NCBI GenBank assembly: GCA_027339635.1
Contig: DAHWNZ010000001.1
Span: 1 to 64,000, forward strand
Reading direction: 5' to 3'
Length of the DNA: 64,000 nucleotides
Source of the DNA: AG-12 sp027339635
GTDB lineage: Bacteria; Chloroflexota; Dormibacteria; Aeolococcales; Bog-877
The notes under the pieces were generated by a model that ran no database searches, had not been told where the DNA came from, and worked only from the letters and a program-made list of their open reading frames with translations. The position numbers and the translations under genes were made by a program. Positions 8,019-16,014 of this stretch are shown here, piece by piece (within the stretch, counting starts at the first letter, position 1; every line of letters starts with the position of its first letter).

Positions 8019-9496
8019 CGAGAGTCGGCCCCGGCGAGCTGAGGCCCGTGGCCTAGGCCTTCCAGCCTGTGAAAGGCGAAGTAGGCGAGAGTGGTGACGG
8101 CGACCCCGATGAAGCCGCTGATGTCAGCCGGCTGCCCGAGAAACAGCCAATGCGCGAGCGGCGACACGAAGCCCCACTCGCCCGGCGGTGGAGGCTCGTT
8201 GAAGAACGCCACCGTCGCCAGCGTTCCGATCAGGAAAGCGGCCATCATCGGCCAGCGCACACCCTTGGAGAACCAGTACCCGCGTGGGTTCACCAGCTGG
8301 CCGGGGTCGGCTCGGCGGATACCCAGGTAGCCGTCCAGAATGACGACCATCGCCCAAGCGGGGAACCACACATAGGTGATGGTGAGGAAGTTCACGTAAT
8401 TGCCCTGGAATCCGCTGCCCGCGAACAGCACCAGAGCGGCGATGAGCCCACCCAGGACACCCACCACCGTCGCCGCCATCCAGCGGCGCATGCGGATCCC
8501 GATGGCGAGCGCGCAGAGGGCGGCGGAGTAGACGTTGAGGTAATTGGAGCTGAGCTCGGCCAGGATGATGAAGCCGGCAAAGCAGTAGGCGAACGCGACC
8601 GGCACCGAGGCGACGATCAGGTTGGGGAGCAGCCGCCCAGGGGAGGCGGTTTGAATGGCGGCCCCCAGGAGCCCACAGGCAACCAGGCTGGCGACGCTCC
8701 CCCCGCCGCTGGCCCAGGCGACCCTGGCGGGACGCGAGTTGGTGGGAAGGTATCTGGAGTAATCGGCGGCGTAGGTCACCCAGGAAACCACCAGGGCGAA
8801 CGTAAGCGTGAATCCTAGGGCCATCGCCGCCAGATGCGGCCCCAATGCCAGGTGACTCTGCAGCAGCAGGTCCCAGTGGGGAAAGGTGAAGAGAGCCAGA
8901 GCGCCGCACACGATGAGGAAGGCAGGAACCTGGATGTGCTGGAAGACCGAGATCGTGCGGTGCCCGTAGACCGCCACCAGGAACGAAACCAGGGCAATCG
9001 CCACCAGAAGCAGTCCCGGGACCCAGTCGGCCGTGCCGCTGAAGACCGGCAGCGCTTTGGTGGTGGTCACCGCGATCGCACAGTCGTAGGCAAACCAGCC
9101 GATGGCGATCGCCATGGTGAGGAACCCGCCCACCGTGGCTCCCCTGCGGCCAAACACCATTCTGGACTGAACGATCTGCGGCGCCCCGGTCCTGACGCCG
9201 GTCAGGGACAGCAGACCGAGCAGCGCCCCGCCCGCCGCCGCTCCCAGGATGAGCACCAGAGCGGCATCCCAGAACCCAAGGCCGGCAGCAGAGATCAGCA
9301 GAGCCCCGGCGAACAGCGAGAAGAAGTCGGACAGCGCTCCCGCCCAGATGAAGAACAGCTCCCTCGGCCGGCCGTGACGGCGCTGCGCCGGGACAGGCTC
9401 CAGCCCCCGCAGCTCCACCTTGAGGAACTCATCGTCACTCTCTGGGATGCCTTGACCGGCTTCCAACGCGGCACCAGTCTCGATCGCTTGAGCCAT
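8015..9496 (-). CDS. NCS1-family permease, probable HMP/thiamine-precursor importer
   Basis: 493 residues with about 12 transmembrane segments and the NCS1 nucleobase:cation symporter pattern: GALLISAAGLGFWDA early, QSRMVFGRRGA in the TM3 region, and VTYAADYSRYLP around the TM6 loop. NCS1 members carry cytosine, allantoin or HMP. A TPP riboswitch in its leader and the coupled thiD downstream point to hydroxymethylpyrimidine or another thiamine precursor (CytX-like); the substrate is an inference from this context. The ATG at 9496 has GGGAGG 5 nt upstream; an in-frame extension to 9541 would start inside the riboswitch and is rejected. Confidence 0.9.
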   Translation of the reverse strand: MAQAIETGAALEAGQGIPESDDEFLKVELRGLEPVPAQRRHGRPRELFFIWAGALSDFFSLFAGALLISAAGLGFWDAALVLILGAAAGGALLGLLSLTGVRTGAPQIVQSRMVFGRRGATVGGFLTMAIAIGWFAYDCAIAVTTTKALPVFSGTADWVPGLLLVAIALVSFLVAVYGHRTISVFQHIQVPAFLIVCGALALFTFPHWDLLLQSHLALGPHLAAMALGFTLTFALVVSWVTYAADYSRYLPTNSRPARVAWASGGGSVASLVACGLLGAAIQTASPGRLLPNLIVASVPVAFAYCFAGFIILAELSSNYLNVYSAALCALAIGIRMRRWMAATVVGVLGGLIAALVLFAGSGFQGNYVNFLTITYVWFPAWAMVVILDGYLGIRRADPGQLVNPRGYWFSKGVRWPMMAAFLIGTLATVAFFNEPPPPGEWGFVSPLAHWLFLGQPADISGFIGVAVTTLAYFAFHRLEGLGHGPQLAGADSR

Positions 9497-9500
9497 GACT

Positions 9501-9544
9501 GCCTCCCTGCACCGATGTGGTGGACTGGGCCGACAGGGCAAGGC
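9501..9544 (-). promoter_or_regulatory. Expression platform of the TPP riboswitch (SD-sequestering arm)
   Basis: Between the aptamer and the permease start, GCCTTGCCCTG (9534-9544) can pair with CAGGGAGGC (9501-9509), which contains the Shine-Dalgarno sequence: nine pairs with a 2-nt bulge. An overlapping segment (9529-9539) is also a perfect 11-nt complement of the aptamer P3 strand (9602-9612). The two pairings exclude each other, as expected of a translational OFF switch. Base pairing was read by eye, not computed. Confidence 0.6.
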
Positions 9545-9624
9545 TTCCCGACGCTGGTACTAACCAGATCCGGTCTTCAGGGTTGGCACGTGCCTCTCAG
9601 CGCCCTGTCGGCGCACCCCTAACC
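9542..9624 (-). promoter_or_regulatory. TPP riboswitch (THI element)
   Basis: On the minus strand the 83-nt segment carries all conserved blocks in order: AGGGGTGC, a P3 hairpin GCGCC/GGCGC, GCTGAGAGG, ACCCTGAAGACCGGATCTGG, TTAGTACCAGCGTCGGGAAG. A short P1 helix is GGTT pairing with AGCC. The element senses thiamine pyrophosphate and normally turns expression down. It sits about 45 nt before the permease start codon with no intrinsic terminator between, so control is probably at translation initiation. Confidence 0.96.
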
Positions 9625-9645
9625 TGGGAGTCATCTCCCGAGGCG

Positions 9646-9651
9646 AGTATA
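9646..9651 (-). promoter_or_regulatory. -10 box of the thiamine salvage operon
   Basis: TATACT on the minus strand, about 22 nt before the riboswitch aptamer, which places the transcript start near 9639 with only a short segment before the aptamer. The -35 region (about 9669-9674) is a poor match. Identical to the hexamer before the tRNA gene. Confidence 0.5.
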
Positions 9652-9734
9652 GCCGCCCGTCTTACGGCCTGTGAGCGAACCCGGCTCAGCGCCCCACCTC
9701 AAACCGGCCATAGGTTCGGATATATGACTATCAT

Positions 9735-9746
9735 CCATGCGTATGG
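9735..9746. promoter_or_regulatory. Candidate MarR operator overlapping the marR start
   Basis: CCATGCGTATGG is a 10-of-12 palindrome covering the ATG at 9737. Around it GGTTCGGAT occurs twice as a direct repeat (9713-9721 and 9745-9753, 32 bp apart). Autoregulating MarR proteins commonly bind such palindromes next to their start. This is a prediction from sequence symmetry only. Confidence 0.35.
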
Positions 9747-10297
9747 TTCGGATGCCGAAACTTAGCGACAACCACCCGGAGCCAGAGGACGACCGTCGCG
9801 CCAGGCTGGCAGCCGAGTTCACCAGGCTGCAATGGGAGTTGAGCCTGCGGGTGAAGGGATCGGTCGCCGCCCGGTTGCAAGACGCCCCGGCGGGGGTTGC
9901 GGCGGCCATCGCCACCGTAACCCCAAACCAGCGAGCGGTGATCATGGCGGTGTTGCACGAGGGGCCGGTCGCCATGAGTGAGCTGGCCCGGAAGCTTTCG
10001 ATCAGCCCCAGCAGCGCGACCGAGCTGGTGGACCGCCTGGTGGACCACGGCTGGGTTCAGCGTCGCACCGCGCCCAACGACAGGCGGGCCGTGGTGATCG
10101 ATCTGACGCCGAGGGCACGGTCAATGGCCCAGGAGGTCCGCAGCCTGGTGCAGCGCGGTGTGGCCGAGCTGCTGCGCCCGCTTGGGGACGCCGAGCTCTC
10201 GGAGCTGGTCGCCACGCTGCGCCTGCTGGTGGCGGCAGAGCCTTCCCCAGAACGAGAGCCGATGGACCACACCTCAGACGGAGGCCAGCCAACTTGA
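9737..10297 (+). CDS. MarR-family transcriptional regulator
   Basis: 186 residues. The winged helix-turn-helix lies at about residues 55-150: LTPNQ-like TPNQRAVIMAVLHEGP, recognition region MSELARKLSISPSSATELVD, then the wing with RRTAPNDRRAVVIDLTP, where the DRR motif is typical of MarR proteins. It should repress transcription until it binds a phenolic or drug-like ligand. The gene overlaps the following MMPL transporter by 4 nt (TTGA), the usual layout of a regulator and the efflux pump it controls. The ATG at 9737 is used here; in-frame ATGs at 9743 and 9752 are alternatives, and no strong ribosome binding site decides between them. Confidence 0.9.
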   Translation: MRMVRMPKLSDNHPEPEDDRRARLAAEFTRLQWELSLRVKGSVAARLQDAPAGVAAAIATVTPNQRAVIMAVLHEGPVAMSELARKLSISPSSATELVDRLVDHGWVQRRTAPNDRRAVVIDLTPRARSMAQEVRSLVQRGVAELLRPLGDAELSELVATLRLLVAAEPSPEREPMDHTSDGGQPT

Positions 10298-12612
10298 GAT
10301 CGTTCTTCGCGAGCCTGGGACGTTTCGCGGTCCGCTTCCGATTTGCTGTCGTGGTCGCATGGATAGTTCTGACGGTGGTTCTGGTGCATGTCCTGCCCAG
10401 CTTGGCCTCGGTGAGCAAGGACAGCAACTCCGCCTTCCTGCCCAGCAGTGCCCCGAGCATGAGGGCCGCCCAGCTGGCCAGCCCCTTTCAGAACTCGAAC
10501 CTGGCAGCTTCCACCCTGGTGGCGGTCAGTGCCCACGGTCCCCTGACCGCTGAGGAGCAGGCTGCGATCACGCGGTTCGAGGCGAAGATTGCCAAGTTGC
10601 CCAAGGTCAGGGTGGTGCGGGATCTCGGCACCTCTCCCAATGGCCAGGCCCGGCAGGCCCTCATCGAAGCGGCGGTTCCGGCCTTCGGCGGTGGAGCCGG
10701 ACCGCAGCTGGTGGCATCCATCCGCGATAGATTCGCGGCCGCCAGCGTCCCTGGGCTCACCTATTACCTGACGGGCGACCTGCCCACCGTCATCGACAGC
10801 CAGCAGTCGTCCAAACATTCGCAGAACCTGACTCAGCTCTTCTCCGTCATCTTCATCCTGGCTCTGCTGCTGGTTGCATTCCGCGCCGTCCTGGCGCCCT
10901 TCGTGACACTCCTGCCGGCCGCCCTGGTGCTCGCCCTGTCAGGACCGGTGGTGGCCGAGGCCACCCACATCGGCGTCCAGGTGTCGGTGATCACGCAGGT
11001 GATCCTGATCGTGCTGGTGCTCGGCGCCGGGACCGACTACGGGCTTTTTCTGGTCTTTCGAGTGCGCGAGGAACTTCGCCGAGGTCTCACGCCGCATGAG
11101 GCGGTGGTCACCGCGGTCAGCACCGTGGGTGAGTCCATCACCTTCTCCGCCCTGACGGTCATCGCCGCCTTGCTCAGCCTCCTGCTGGCCCAGTTCGGCC
11201 TCTATCAGAGTCTCGGGCCAGCCCTGGCGATTGGGATAGGGCTGATGCTGCTGGCGGGTCTGACCCTGCTCCCGGCACTCCTGGCGATCTTCGGCCGGGC
11301 CATCTTCTGGCCCACCAACACCAAGCTGGAGTCCCGGCCCAGGACCGGGATCTATGGCCGCCTGGCAGGAGGAGTCGTCAACCGGCCGCTTTGGATACTG
11401 GTGGCGGGCGTGGTCGTCTTTGGGGGTTTGGCACTGGGAAACCTGACGAGCACCACGGCGGGATTCGGCAACACCGCCGCCCCCACTGGCACCGACTCCG
11501 CAGCCGGAGCGGCGGTGCTGGCCAAGGACTTCCCCGCCTCCAACGTGCAGTCCTCAGCCGTGCTATTCCGGCTGCCCTACTCCGCTTGGAGCAATCCCCA
11601 GGTGCTGGCCGCGGCCGAGCGGGATCTCAAGCGATCTGGAGACTTCAAGTCCGTGATCGGCGCGCTGGAAGCCTCCCACCTGAGCCCAGCGGAGATCGTC
11701 AGCCTGCACCAGTCCCTTGGAGCCCCGGGCCTGCTCCCTGAGCTGGAGCCAGCTGGCAGCCCGGTGCCAGCCCAGGAGTACAACGCCTATCGGACCCTCT
11801 CCGCATTCATCAGCCCGGGCGGACAGACGGTGCAGTTCTCCACCCTGCTGCTGCACAACAACGACAACTCCGCGTCGGCCCTGGCAGCCGTGCCGGCTAT
11901 CCGAACCTCAGTCACCGCGGTGGCGAAGCAGGTGGGGGCGACGGCCAGCGGCATCTTCGGCGTGCTGCCGTTCGCCTACGACGTGCAGAACCTCTCCAAC
12001 AGCGACCTGTTGCACATCATTCCGGTCGTGGCCATCCTGATCGCCCTGCTCCTGGCGGTGGTGATGCGGAGCTTGGTGGCGCCCCTGTATCTGGTCTTCA
12101 GCGTGGTCCTCTCGTACCTGGCCGCCCTGGGCCTGGTGGCGGTGATCTTCGTCCACCTCGCCGGTCAGGACGGAATCAACTTCCTCTTGCCGTTCCTGAT
12201 GTTCGTCTTCCTCATGGCGCTGGGCTCGGACTACAACATCCTGGTAATGACCAGGATCCGGGAGGAGGTGCAGGCGATGCCCCTGCGGACGGCGGTCCGC
12301 CGCGCCGTGGGCATGACCGGCACCACCGTCAGCACGGCGGGACTGGTGCTCGGAGGAACCTTCGCCGTCCTGGCGATCGCAGGGGGCGGCTCGGGCGGTG
12401 GCTCCGAGATCGAGCAGATCGGCTTCGGCATCGCGGCCGGCGTCTTCATGGACACTTTCGTGATCCGTACCCTGGTCGTCCCCTCAGTGGTCGTGATCCT
12501 CGGTCGCTGGAACTGGTGGCCCTCCTCGCTGTACCGGACGCCTGCGCCACCCCCGGCTCCGCCAAAGGCGCCAGAGCCACTGGCCGGGGCAATGGCGGAG
12601 CGCTCCACCTGA
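10294..12612 (+). CDS. MMPL/RND-family transporter
   Basis: 772 residues with two tandem repeats, each one N-terminal helix, a large extracytoplasmic loop and a cluster of five or six helices. Diagnostic segments are VLVLGAGTDYGLFLVFRVRE in the first half and MALGSDYNILVMTRIREE in the second; the paired D-Y residues belong to the proton relay of MmpL proteins. The family exports lipids or hydrophobic drugs using the proton gradient. Translation starts at TTG 10294, inside the stop of the MarR gene, so the pump is coupled to its likely regulator. The C-terminus ends in a Pro/Ala-rich tail. The substrate is unknown. Confidence 0.92.
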   Translation: MRSFFASLGRFAVRFRFAVVVAWIVLTVVLVHVLPSLASVSKDSNSAFLPSSAPSMRAAQLASPFQNSNLAASTLVAVSAHGPLTAEEQAAITRFEAKIAKLPKVRVVRDLGTSPNGQARQALIEAAVPAFGGGAGPQLVASIRDRFAAASVPGLTYYLTGDLPTVIDSQQSSKHSQNLTQLFSVIFILALLLVAFRAVLAPFVTLLPAALVLALSGPVVAEATHIGVQVSVITQVILIVLVLGAGTDYGLFLVFRVREELRRGLTPHEAVVTAVSTVGESITFSALTVIAALLSLLLAQFGLYQSLGPALAIGIGLMLLAGLTLLPALLAIFGRAIFWPTNTKLESRPRTGIYGRLAGGVVNRPLWILVAGVVVFGGLALGNLTSTTAGFGNTAAPTGTDSAAGAAVLAKDFPASNVQSSAVLFRLPYSAWSNPQVLAAAERDLKRSGDFKSVIGALEASHLSPAEIVSLHQSLGAPGLLPELEPAGSPVPAQEYNAYRTLSAFISPGGQTVQFSTLLLHNNDNSASALAAVPAIRTSVTAVAKQVGATASGIFGVLPFAYDVQNLSNSDLLHIIPVVAILIALLLAVVMRSLVAPLYLVFSVVLSYLAALGLVAVIFVHLAGQDGINFLLPFLMFVFLMALGSDYNILVMTRIREEVQAMPLRTAVRRAVGMTGTTVSTAGLVLGGTFAVLAIAGGGSGGGSEIEQIGFGIAAGVFMDTFVIRTLVVPSVVVILGRWNWWPSSLYRTPAPPPAPPKAPEPLAGAMAERST

Positions 12613-12624
12613 GATGGGATCCGA

Positions 12625-14031
12625 CTAGGGGCCGGCGGCGCTCCGGGAGAGCCCCGGAGCAGGATTGGAGGCGCGGACGTCGCCCGACGCTGCTCGATCC
12701 CGGAAGAGGACCAGGATCGCCACCAGTGCCAGCAGCGGGATCTGGGCCAGATACTCGTCCAGGCTGCGCCAGCTGAGCCAGAAGCCGGCCAGCACCAGCA
12801 CGGCGGCCCCTATCCGCCAGCGGTAGGAGAACAGCCCCCAAAGAAAGATCACGGCTATAGCGAGCCCTGTCGCCAGCAGCCAGAAGATCCGGGCGGGACC
12901 GGTCAGAAAGCCCCCCAGGATCAGCTCCGACGGCCCGGATCCAAGTGGGAATGTGTGGGCTCTCAGGGTGTTGTAGACAGCGGTGATGGAGTCTGGATAG
13001 CGCACCACGAAGGGGACCGTGGACACCAGGACGGTCGCCGCCACCGTCACCCCTCTCCTCCACCAGGCGCCGAGGTCAACGCAGAGCAGCACGTATCCGG
13101 GTAGGAAGAACCAAGCGAGCTCATTGCTCCCGAGTGCCAACCCGAGGCAGATCGCCGACAGCACCGGTCGACGCGCGAACAGGACGCTCAGCGCCAGCAG
13201 GACGTAGGCGAAGGCCTCGCCATTGCCGTTGGCGGCAAAGTTCACGGCCGAGCCATTGAGGAAGTAGGTCAGCAGCAGCAGCCCCCCCGCGGCCGGCCAC
13301 AGTGGCCCCGCCGCCAGCGCCACCGCCAGCAGCAAGATGAGGATCGGCAGGAGCGTCCACATGGCCCTCACGGCAGCTGGGGACCTGGCGACCGGGACCA
13401 TGGCCGCGGGATCGAGAGGCGGCTTGCCCAGCGGGGAGAAGAGCCTCTGGCCCCCGTGGTCGGGCGACGCCGCGGCGGCTGCGATCTGGGCTGCGGTCGG
13501 GTAGGTGGCGACGCCGGCCAGGGGTCCAACCTTATAGGGGGTTGCGAGTTGGGGCGAGAGATGCAAGCTTGTGAGACAGGGGATCTCATCTACCTTGTAG
13601 GGATCGTGGCCGGTGGTGATCGCCCGGGCGCCGCAGACGGCCATCGCGTTGGCGTCATCGATGAGCAGATGGCCCCGGGCGATGGAGTCGCCTATCCCCG
13701 ACCCGACGACCAAGAGGGCCAGGAGCGCGACCAGCGGGCTCATGTAGAGCAGCCGCCCCGGTTTCAGGCGCCTGATCCACCTCGGCAGGGGACGCCTCAG
13801 GGCAATGGCGACCAGAAGGAAGAAGGCCGCAAAGGCCACGTACTGCAGGAGCAAGTTGGCGAGCAGGGCGGCCTTGCCGGGCACCCGGTTTGACAGCCAG
13901 AGCCAGTTGGAGAATTTGAAGGCACCGAAGGCGAAAACCAGCACGCCGAGCCGGTCGGCGACGTCCCTGGTCGGGCGCCACTCCGGTATCAACCGCCCCC
14001 ACCAGTCAGAGGGCCAGCTCAGGTCCGACAT
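12625..14031 (-). CDS. Polytopic membrane protein, possible GT-C type glycosyltransferase
   Basis: 468 residues with about 11 hydrophobic segments (for example LLLQYVAFAAFFLLVAIAL and LLPILILLLAVALAAGPLW). A non-membrane stretch at about 130-210 contains GHDPYKVDE, reminiscent of the first extracytoplasmic loop of GT87/DUF2029-type polyprenyl-sugar mannosyltransferases, and ANGNGEAFAYVLLAL resembles a conserved stretch there. I see no unambiguous catalytic motif, so a glycosyltransferase role is tentative. The ATG is at 14031. Convergent with the MMPL gene (12-nt gap) and divergent from the thioesterase gene. Confidence 0.65.
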   Translation of the reverse strand: MSDLSWPSDWWGRLIPEWRPTRDVADRLGVLVFAFGAFKFSNWLWLSNRVPGKAALLANLLLQYVAFAAFFLLVAIALRRPLPRWIRRLKPGRLLYMSPLVALLALLVVGSGIGDSIARGHLLIDDANAMAVCGARAITTGHDPYKVDEIPCLTSLHLSPQLATPYKVGPLAGVATYPTAAQIAAAAASPDHGGQRLFSPLGKPPLDPAAMVPVARSPAAVRAMWTLLPILILLLAVALAAGPLWPAAGGLLLLTYFLNGSAVNFAANGNGEAFAYVLLALSVLFARRPVLSAICLGLALGSNELAWFFLPGYVLLCVDLGAWWRRGVTVAATVLVSTVPFVVRYPDSITAVYNTLRAHTFPLGSGPSELILGGFLTGPARIFWLLATGLAIAVIFLWGLFSYRWRIGAAVLVLAGFWLSWRSLDEYLAQIPLLALVAILVLFRDRAASGDVRASNPAPGLSRSAAGP

Positions 14032-14161
14032 TCCAACGACCTCAGTAGAGCTGCTGGCGGTCGCCGGATGGCGGACCGTGCCACCAGGGTACGGAACCGC
14101 CGGTGGGGTATTGGGGTGTCGCTTAAGTTGATCGCCGGGTCACCTCTTCGATAATGAGACG

Positions 14162-14620
14162 GTGTCTGGGGACCCTCTCGTTTACACCGACAGCTGGCCG
14201 GTGCGCCAGTATGAGATCGACGCGAACGGTCATGTGAACAACGCGGTCTACCTGAACTACGCGGAGGAGATGGCCGCCCGTCATGCCGAGGCGAGCGGCT
14301 TCGGGGTGGAGTGGGCCAGGGCCCATGGAGGGACCTGGGTCATCCGCCGAAGCGAGGTCGATTATCACGCCCCCGCGCGGTATGGCGACCGGCTGAACCT
14401 CACAGTCAGGGTAGAGGCGGTCCAGGGCACCAGAGGGCAGCGCCGAACAACCGTCGAGAGGGGGGCGGACTCCCGCCTTCTGGCAGAGATCTTCACCGAG
14501 TGGGTGTGGGTCAGACTGAGCGACGGTCGCCCCGCCCCCGTTCCCATGGAGCTGGTCAGGACGGCGGCAGCCGCCACCCGCGCGACCCTGGCTCTTCGAT
14601 CCCTCAAGCGCCCCCGCTGA
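14162..14620 (+). CDS. Hotdog-fold acyl-CoA thioesterase (4HBT family)
   Basis: 152 residues. The N-terminal motif YEIDANGHVNNAVYLNYAEE matches the 4-hydroxybenzoyl-CoA thioesterase family, with the Asp that acts as nucleophile or base and the GHVNNA loop on the central helix. DYHAPARYGDRLNL continues the fold. Members hydrolyse acyl-CoA or acyl-ACP thioesters; the chain specificity cannot be read. The start is GTG at 14162, shortly after an A/T-rich stretch. It stands alone, with its own promoter region shared with the divergent membrane protein gene. Confidence 0.88.
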   Translation: MSGDPLVYTDSWPVRQYEIDANGHVNNAVYLNYAEEMAARHAEASGFGVEWARAHGGTWVIRRSEVDYHAPARYGDRLNLTVRVEAVQGTRGQRRTTVERGADSRLLAEIFTEWVWVRLSDGRPAPVPMELVRTAAAATRATLALRSLKRPR

Positions 14621-14643
14621 TGGTGATGTTCGGCCCGGGCCAT

Positions 14644-14652
14644 TGCTATACT
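14644..14652 (+). promoter_or_regulatory. Extended -10 promoter of the MFS gene
   Basis: TGCTATACT is an extended -10 element (TG, one base, then TATACT). It predicts a transcript start near 14659 and hence a leader of about 134 nt before the TTG start at 14793. The -35 region is weak, which extended -10 promoters tolerate. Confidence 0.55.
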
Positions 14653-14681
14653 TCGGGTCCCTTGTAGCAGAAGCTCCGATC

Positions 14682-14737
14682 CGGCACGAGCCATCCGTCG
14701 GGACGATGGAGGAGCCCTGGGCTCCGGGGCCGTGCCG
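14682..14737 (+). ncRNA. Structured 5' leader of the MFS gene, predicted three-way junction
   Basis: Three helices can be drawn without overlap: P1 CGGCACG (14682-14688) with CGTGCCG (14731-14737); P2 CCATC (14691-14695) with GATGG (14705-14709); P3 GGAGCC (14711-14716) with GGCTCC (14720-14725). Together they form a compact three-way junction in the middle of a predicted 134-nt untranslated leader. It does not match any riboswitch consensus I know, including the guanidine classes. It may be a cis-regulatory RNA for the exporter downstream; folding was done by eye. Confidence 0.4.
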
Positions 14738-14792
14738 TGCGCACAAGAAGGGCGGCAGCGACCGCCAAGAACTCACTCTTTGGAGTCCTCTC

Positions 14793-15992
14793 TTGTCAGC
14801 TTCTCAATCAAGCATGGAAGTGCGCGCCCATTCGGAGCTCCGCCGACTTCTGAGCATCTCCTTGGTGATGGCCGCAACCGGCGCCTGTGCCGAGGTCGCC
14901 CTGGTGCTTCGGCTGACCTATGCCACCGGGTCAGGGTGGGTGGTGGCCGGACTCTGGCTGGCCACCACCCTTCCCGCCGTACTGTTGGCTCCTTGGATCG
15001 GAGCGGCTCTGGACCGGTATGAGACCGTCTTCGTCCTCAGCGGTGCGGCCCTGATCCAAGCCTGCCTCGACCTGGGCTTGGCCCTGGTTCCTGGTGTGGG
15101 TCCGGTCCTGGTGCTCTGCGTGGCTCTCGGAGCATCGGCGGCGACGATGGTTCCGGGCCTCTACGCCCTGGCGGGTGCCCTCTTCGCAGAGGAGAAGGCC
15201 TCCTCCTTCTCCTTGACCGGTTTCCAGGTGACCCACTGGGCCGGGGCGACCTCCGGCCCAATTCTCGGAGCATCCCTGGTCTTCCTGAGCGGCACTCGGG
15301 TGCCCCTGCTCATCGACAGCTGCTCGGTGGCCAGCTGCTTCCTCCTCCTGCGCCGGATGAGGATGAGACGGCCGCCCCAGGCCGGGAGCCGTGAGAACGG
15401 GGATTCGGCTTGGGCAGGACTGCGCCTGCTCGCCGAGGCTCCCGGGCTCAGATCTCTTGTGCTCCCGGTATCACTGGTGATCGCCGCGCTGAACCTGGCG
15501 GTCGTGGTCGAGGTATTCCTGGCCACGAGGGTCCTCCACGGGGGCAGCCTCGGCTACGGGCTTATGGTGTCGTTCTGGGGCGGCGGCATGATCGCGGGAG
15601 CCCTTCTCGCGCCCAGGGTCGCACGGCTCAAGGGCTTGCCGCTGATCGGGGCCGGAGGGCTGCTGGCAGCCGTGGGACTCGCCGTGGCCGGTGCCGGCCC
15701 CAGCCTGAGCCTGGTGCTTCCGGCCTACCTCTTGGGTGGCGTCGGCAACGGAGTTGAAGCCAACGCCGCCCGCCAGCTCATCCAGAGCCGCACCCCCACC
15801 GCACTGCATGGCCGGGTCTTTGCGGCCTACCTCGCCGTGGGAAGTGGAGCGGCCGCCCTGGGCACCGTCGCTGGAGGTGCGGTGTTCGGCCCGCTCGGCG
15901 CCCGCGGCGGGATGGAGTTGGCGGCCTGCCTATGCGGGATAGGCGGGATCTGGCTCTGCCTGCCCCGCTCAGGACCGGCAGGAGGGGGCTGA
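14793..15992 (+). CDS. MFS transporter (efflux type)
   Basis: 399 residues with about 12 helices. WIGAALDRYE after TM2 corresponds to the loop 2-3 motif A of the major facilitator superfamily, and an internal repeat of it (RVARLKGLPLIGAGG) begins the second half. The overall pattern is that of DHA-type or MFS_3 exporters; the substrate is unknown. TTG at 14793 is chosen because GGAG lies 7 nt upstream; ATG at 14814 is an alternative. The gene has a long structured leader and an extended -10 promoter, so expression may respond to a ligand. Its stop codon is inside the stem of the terminator at 15981-16013. Confidence 0.85.
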   Translation: MSASQSSMEVRAHSELRRLLSISLVMAATGACAEVALVLRLTYATGSGWVVAGLWLATTLPAVLLAPWIGAALDRYETVFVLSGAALIQACLDLGLALVPGVGPVLVLCVALGASAATMVPGLYALAGALFAEEKASSFSLTGFQVTHWAGATSGPILGASLVFLSGTRVPLLIDSCSVASCFLLLRRMRMRRPPQAGSRENGDSAWAGLRLLAEAPGLRSLVLPVSLVIAALNLAVVVEVFLATRVLHGGSLGYGLMVSFWGGGMIAGALLAPRVARLKGLPLIGAGGLLAAVGLAVAGAGPSLSLVLPAYLLGGVGNGVEANAARQLIQSRTPTALHGRVFAAYLAVGSGAAALGTVAGGAVFGPLGARGGMELAACLCGIGGIWLCLPRSGPAGGG

Positions 15993-16013
15993 CGGACTCC
16001 GTCAGCCCCCTCC
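15981..16013. terminator. Bidirectional terminator hairpin, perfect 15-bp stem
   Basis: GGAGGGGGCTGACGG (15981-15995), loop ACT, then the exact complement (15999-16013). It lies between convergent genes and contains the TGA of the MFS gene. No long T-run follows on either strand. The stem alone is strong enough to stop or stabilise both transcripts. Confidence 0.7.
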
Positions 16014-16014
16014 T

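Noticed and set aside
14682..14737. Guanidine riboswitch (ykkC-type) before the MFS exporter
   Set aside because: GGACGA is present, but the conserved blocks of classes I-III are not; kept only as an unassigned structured leader.
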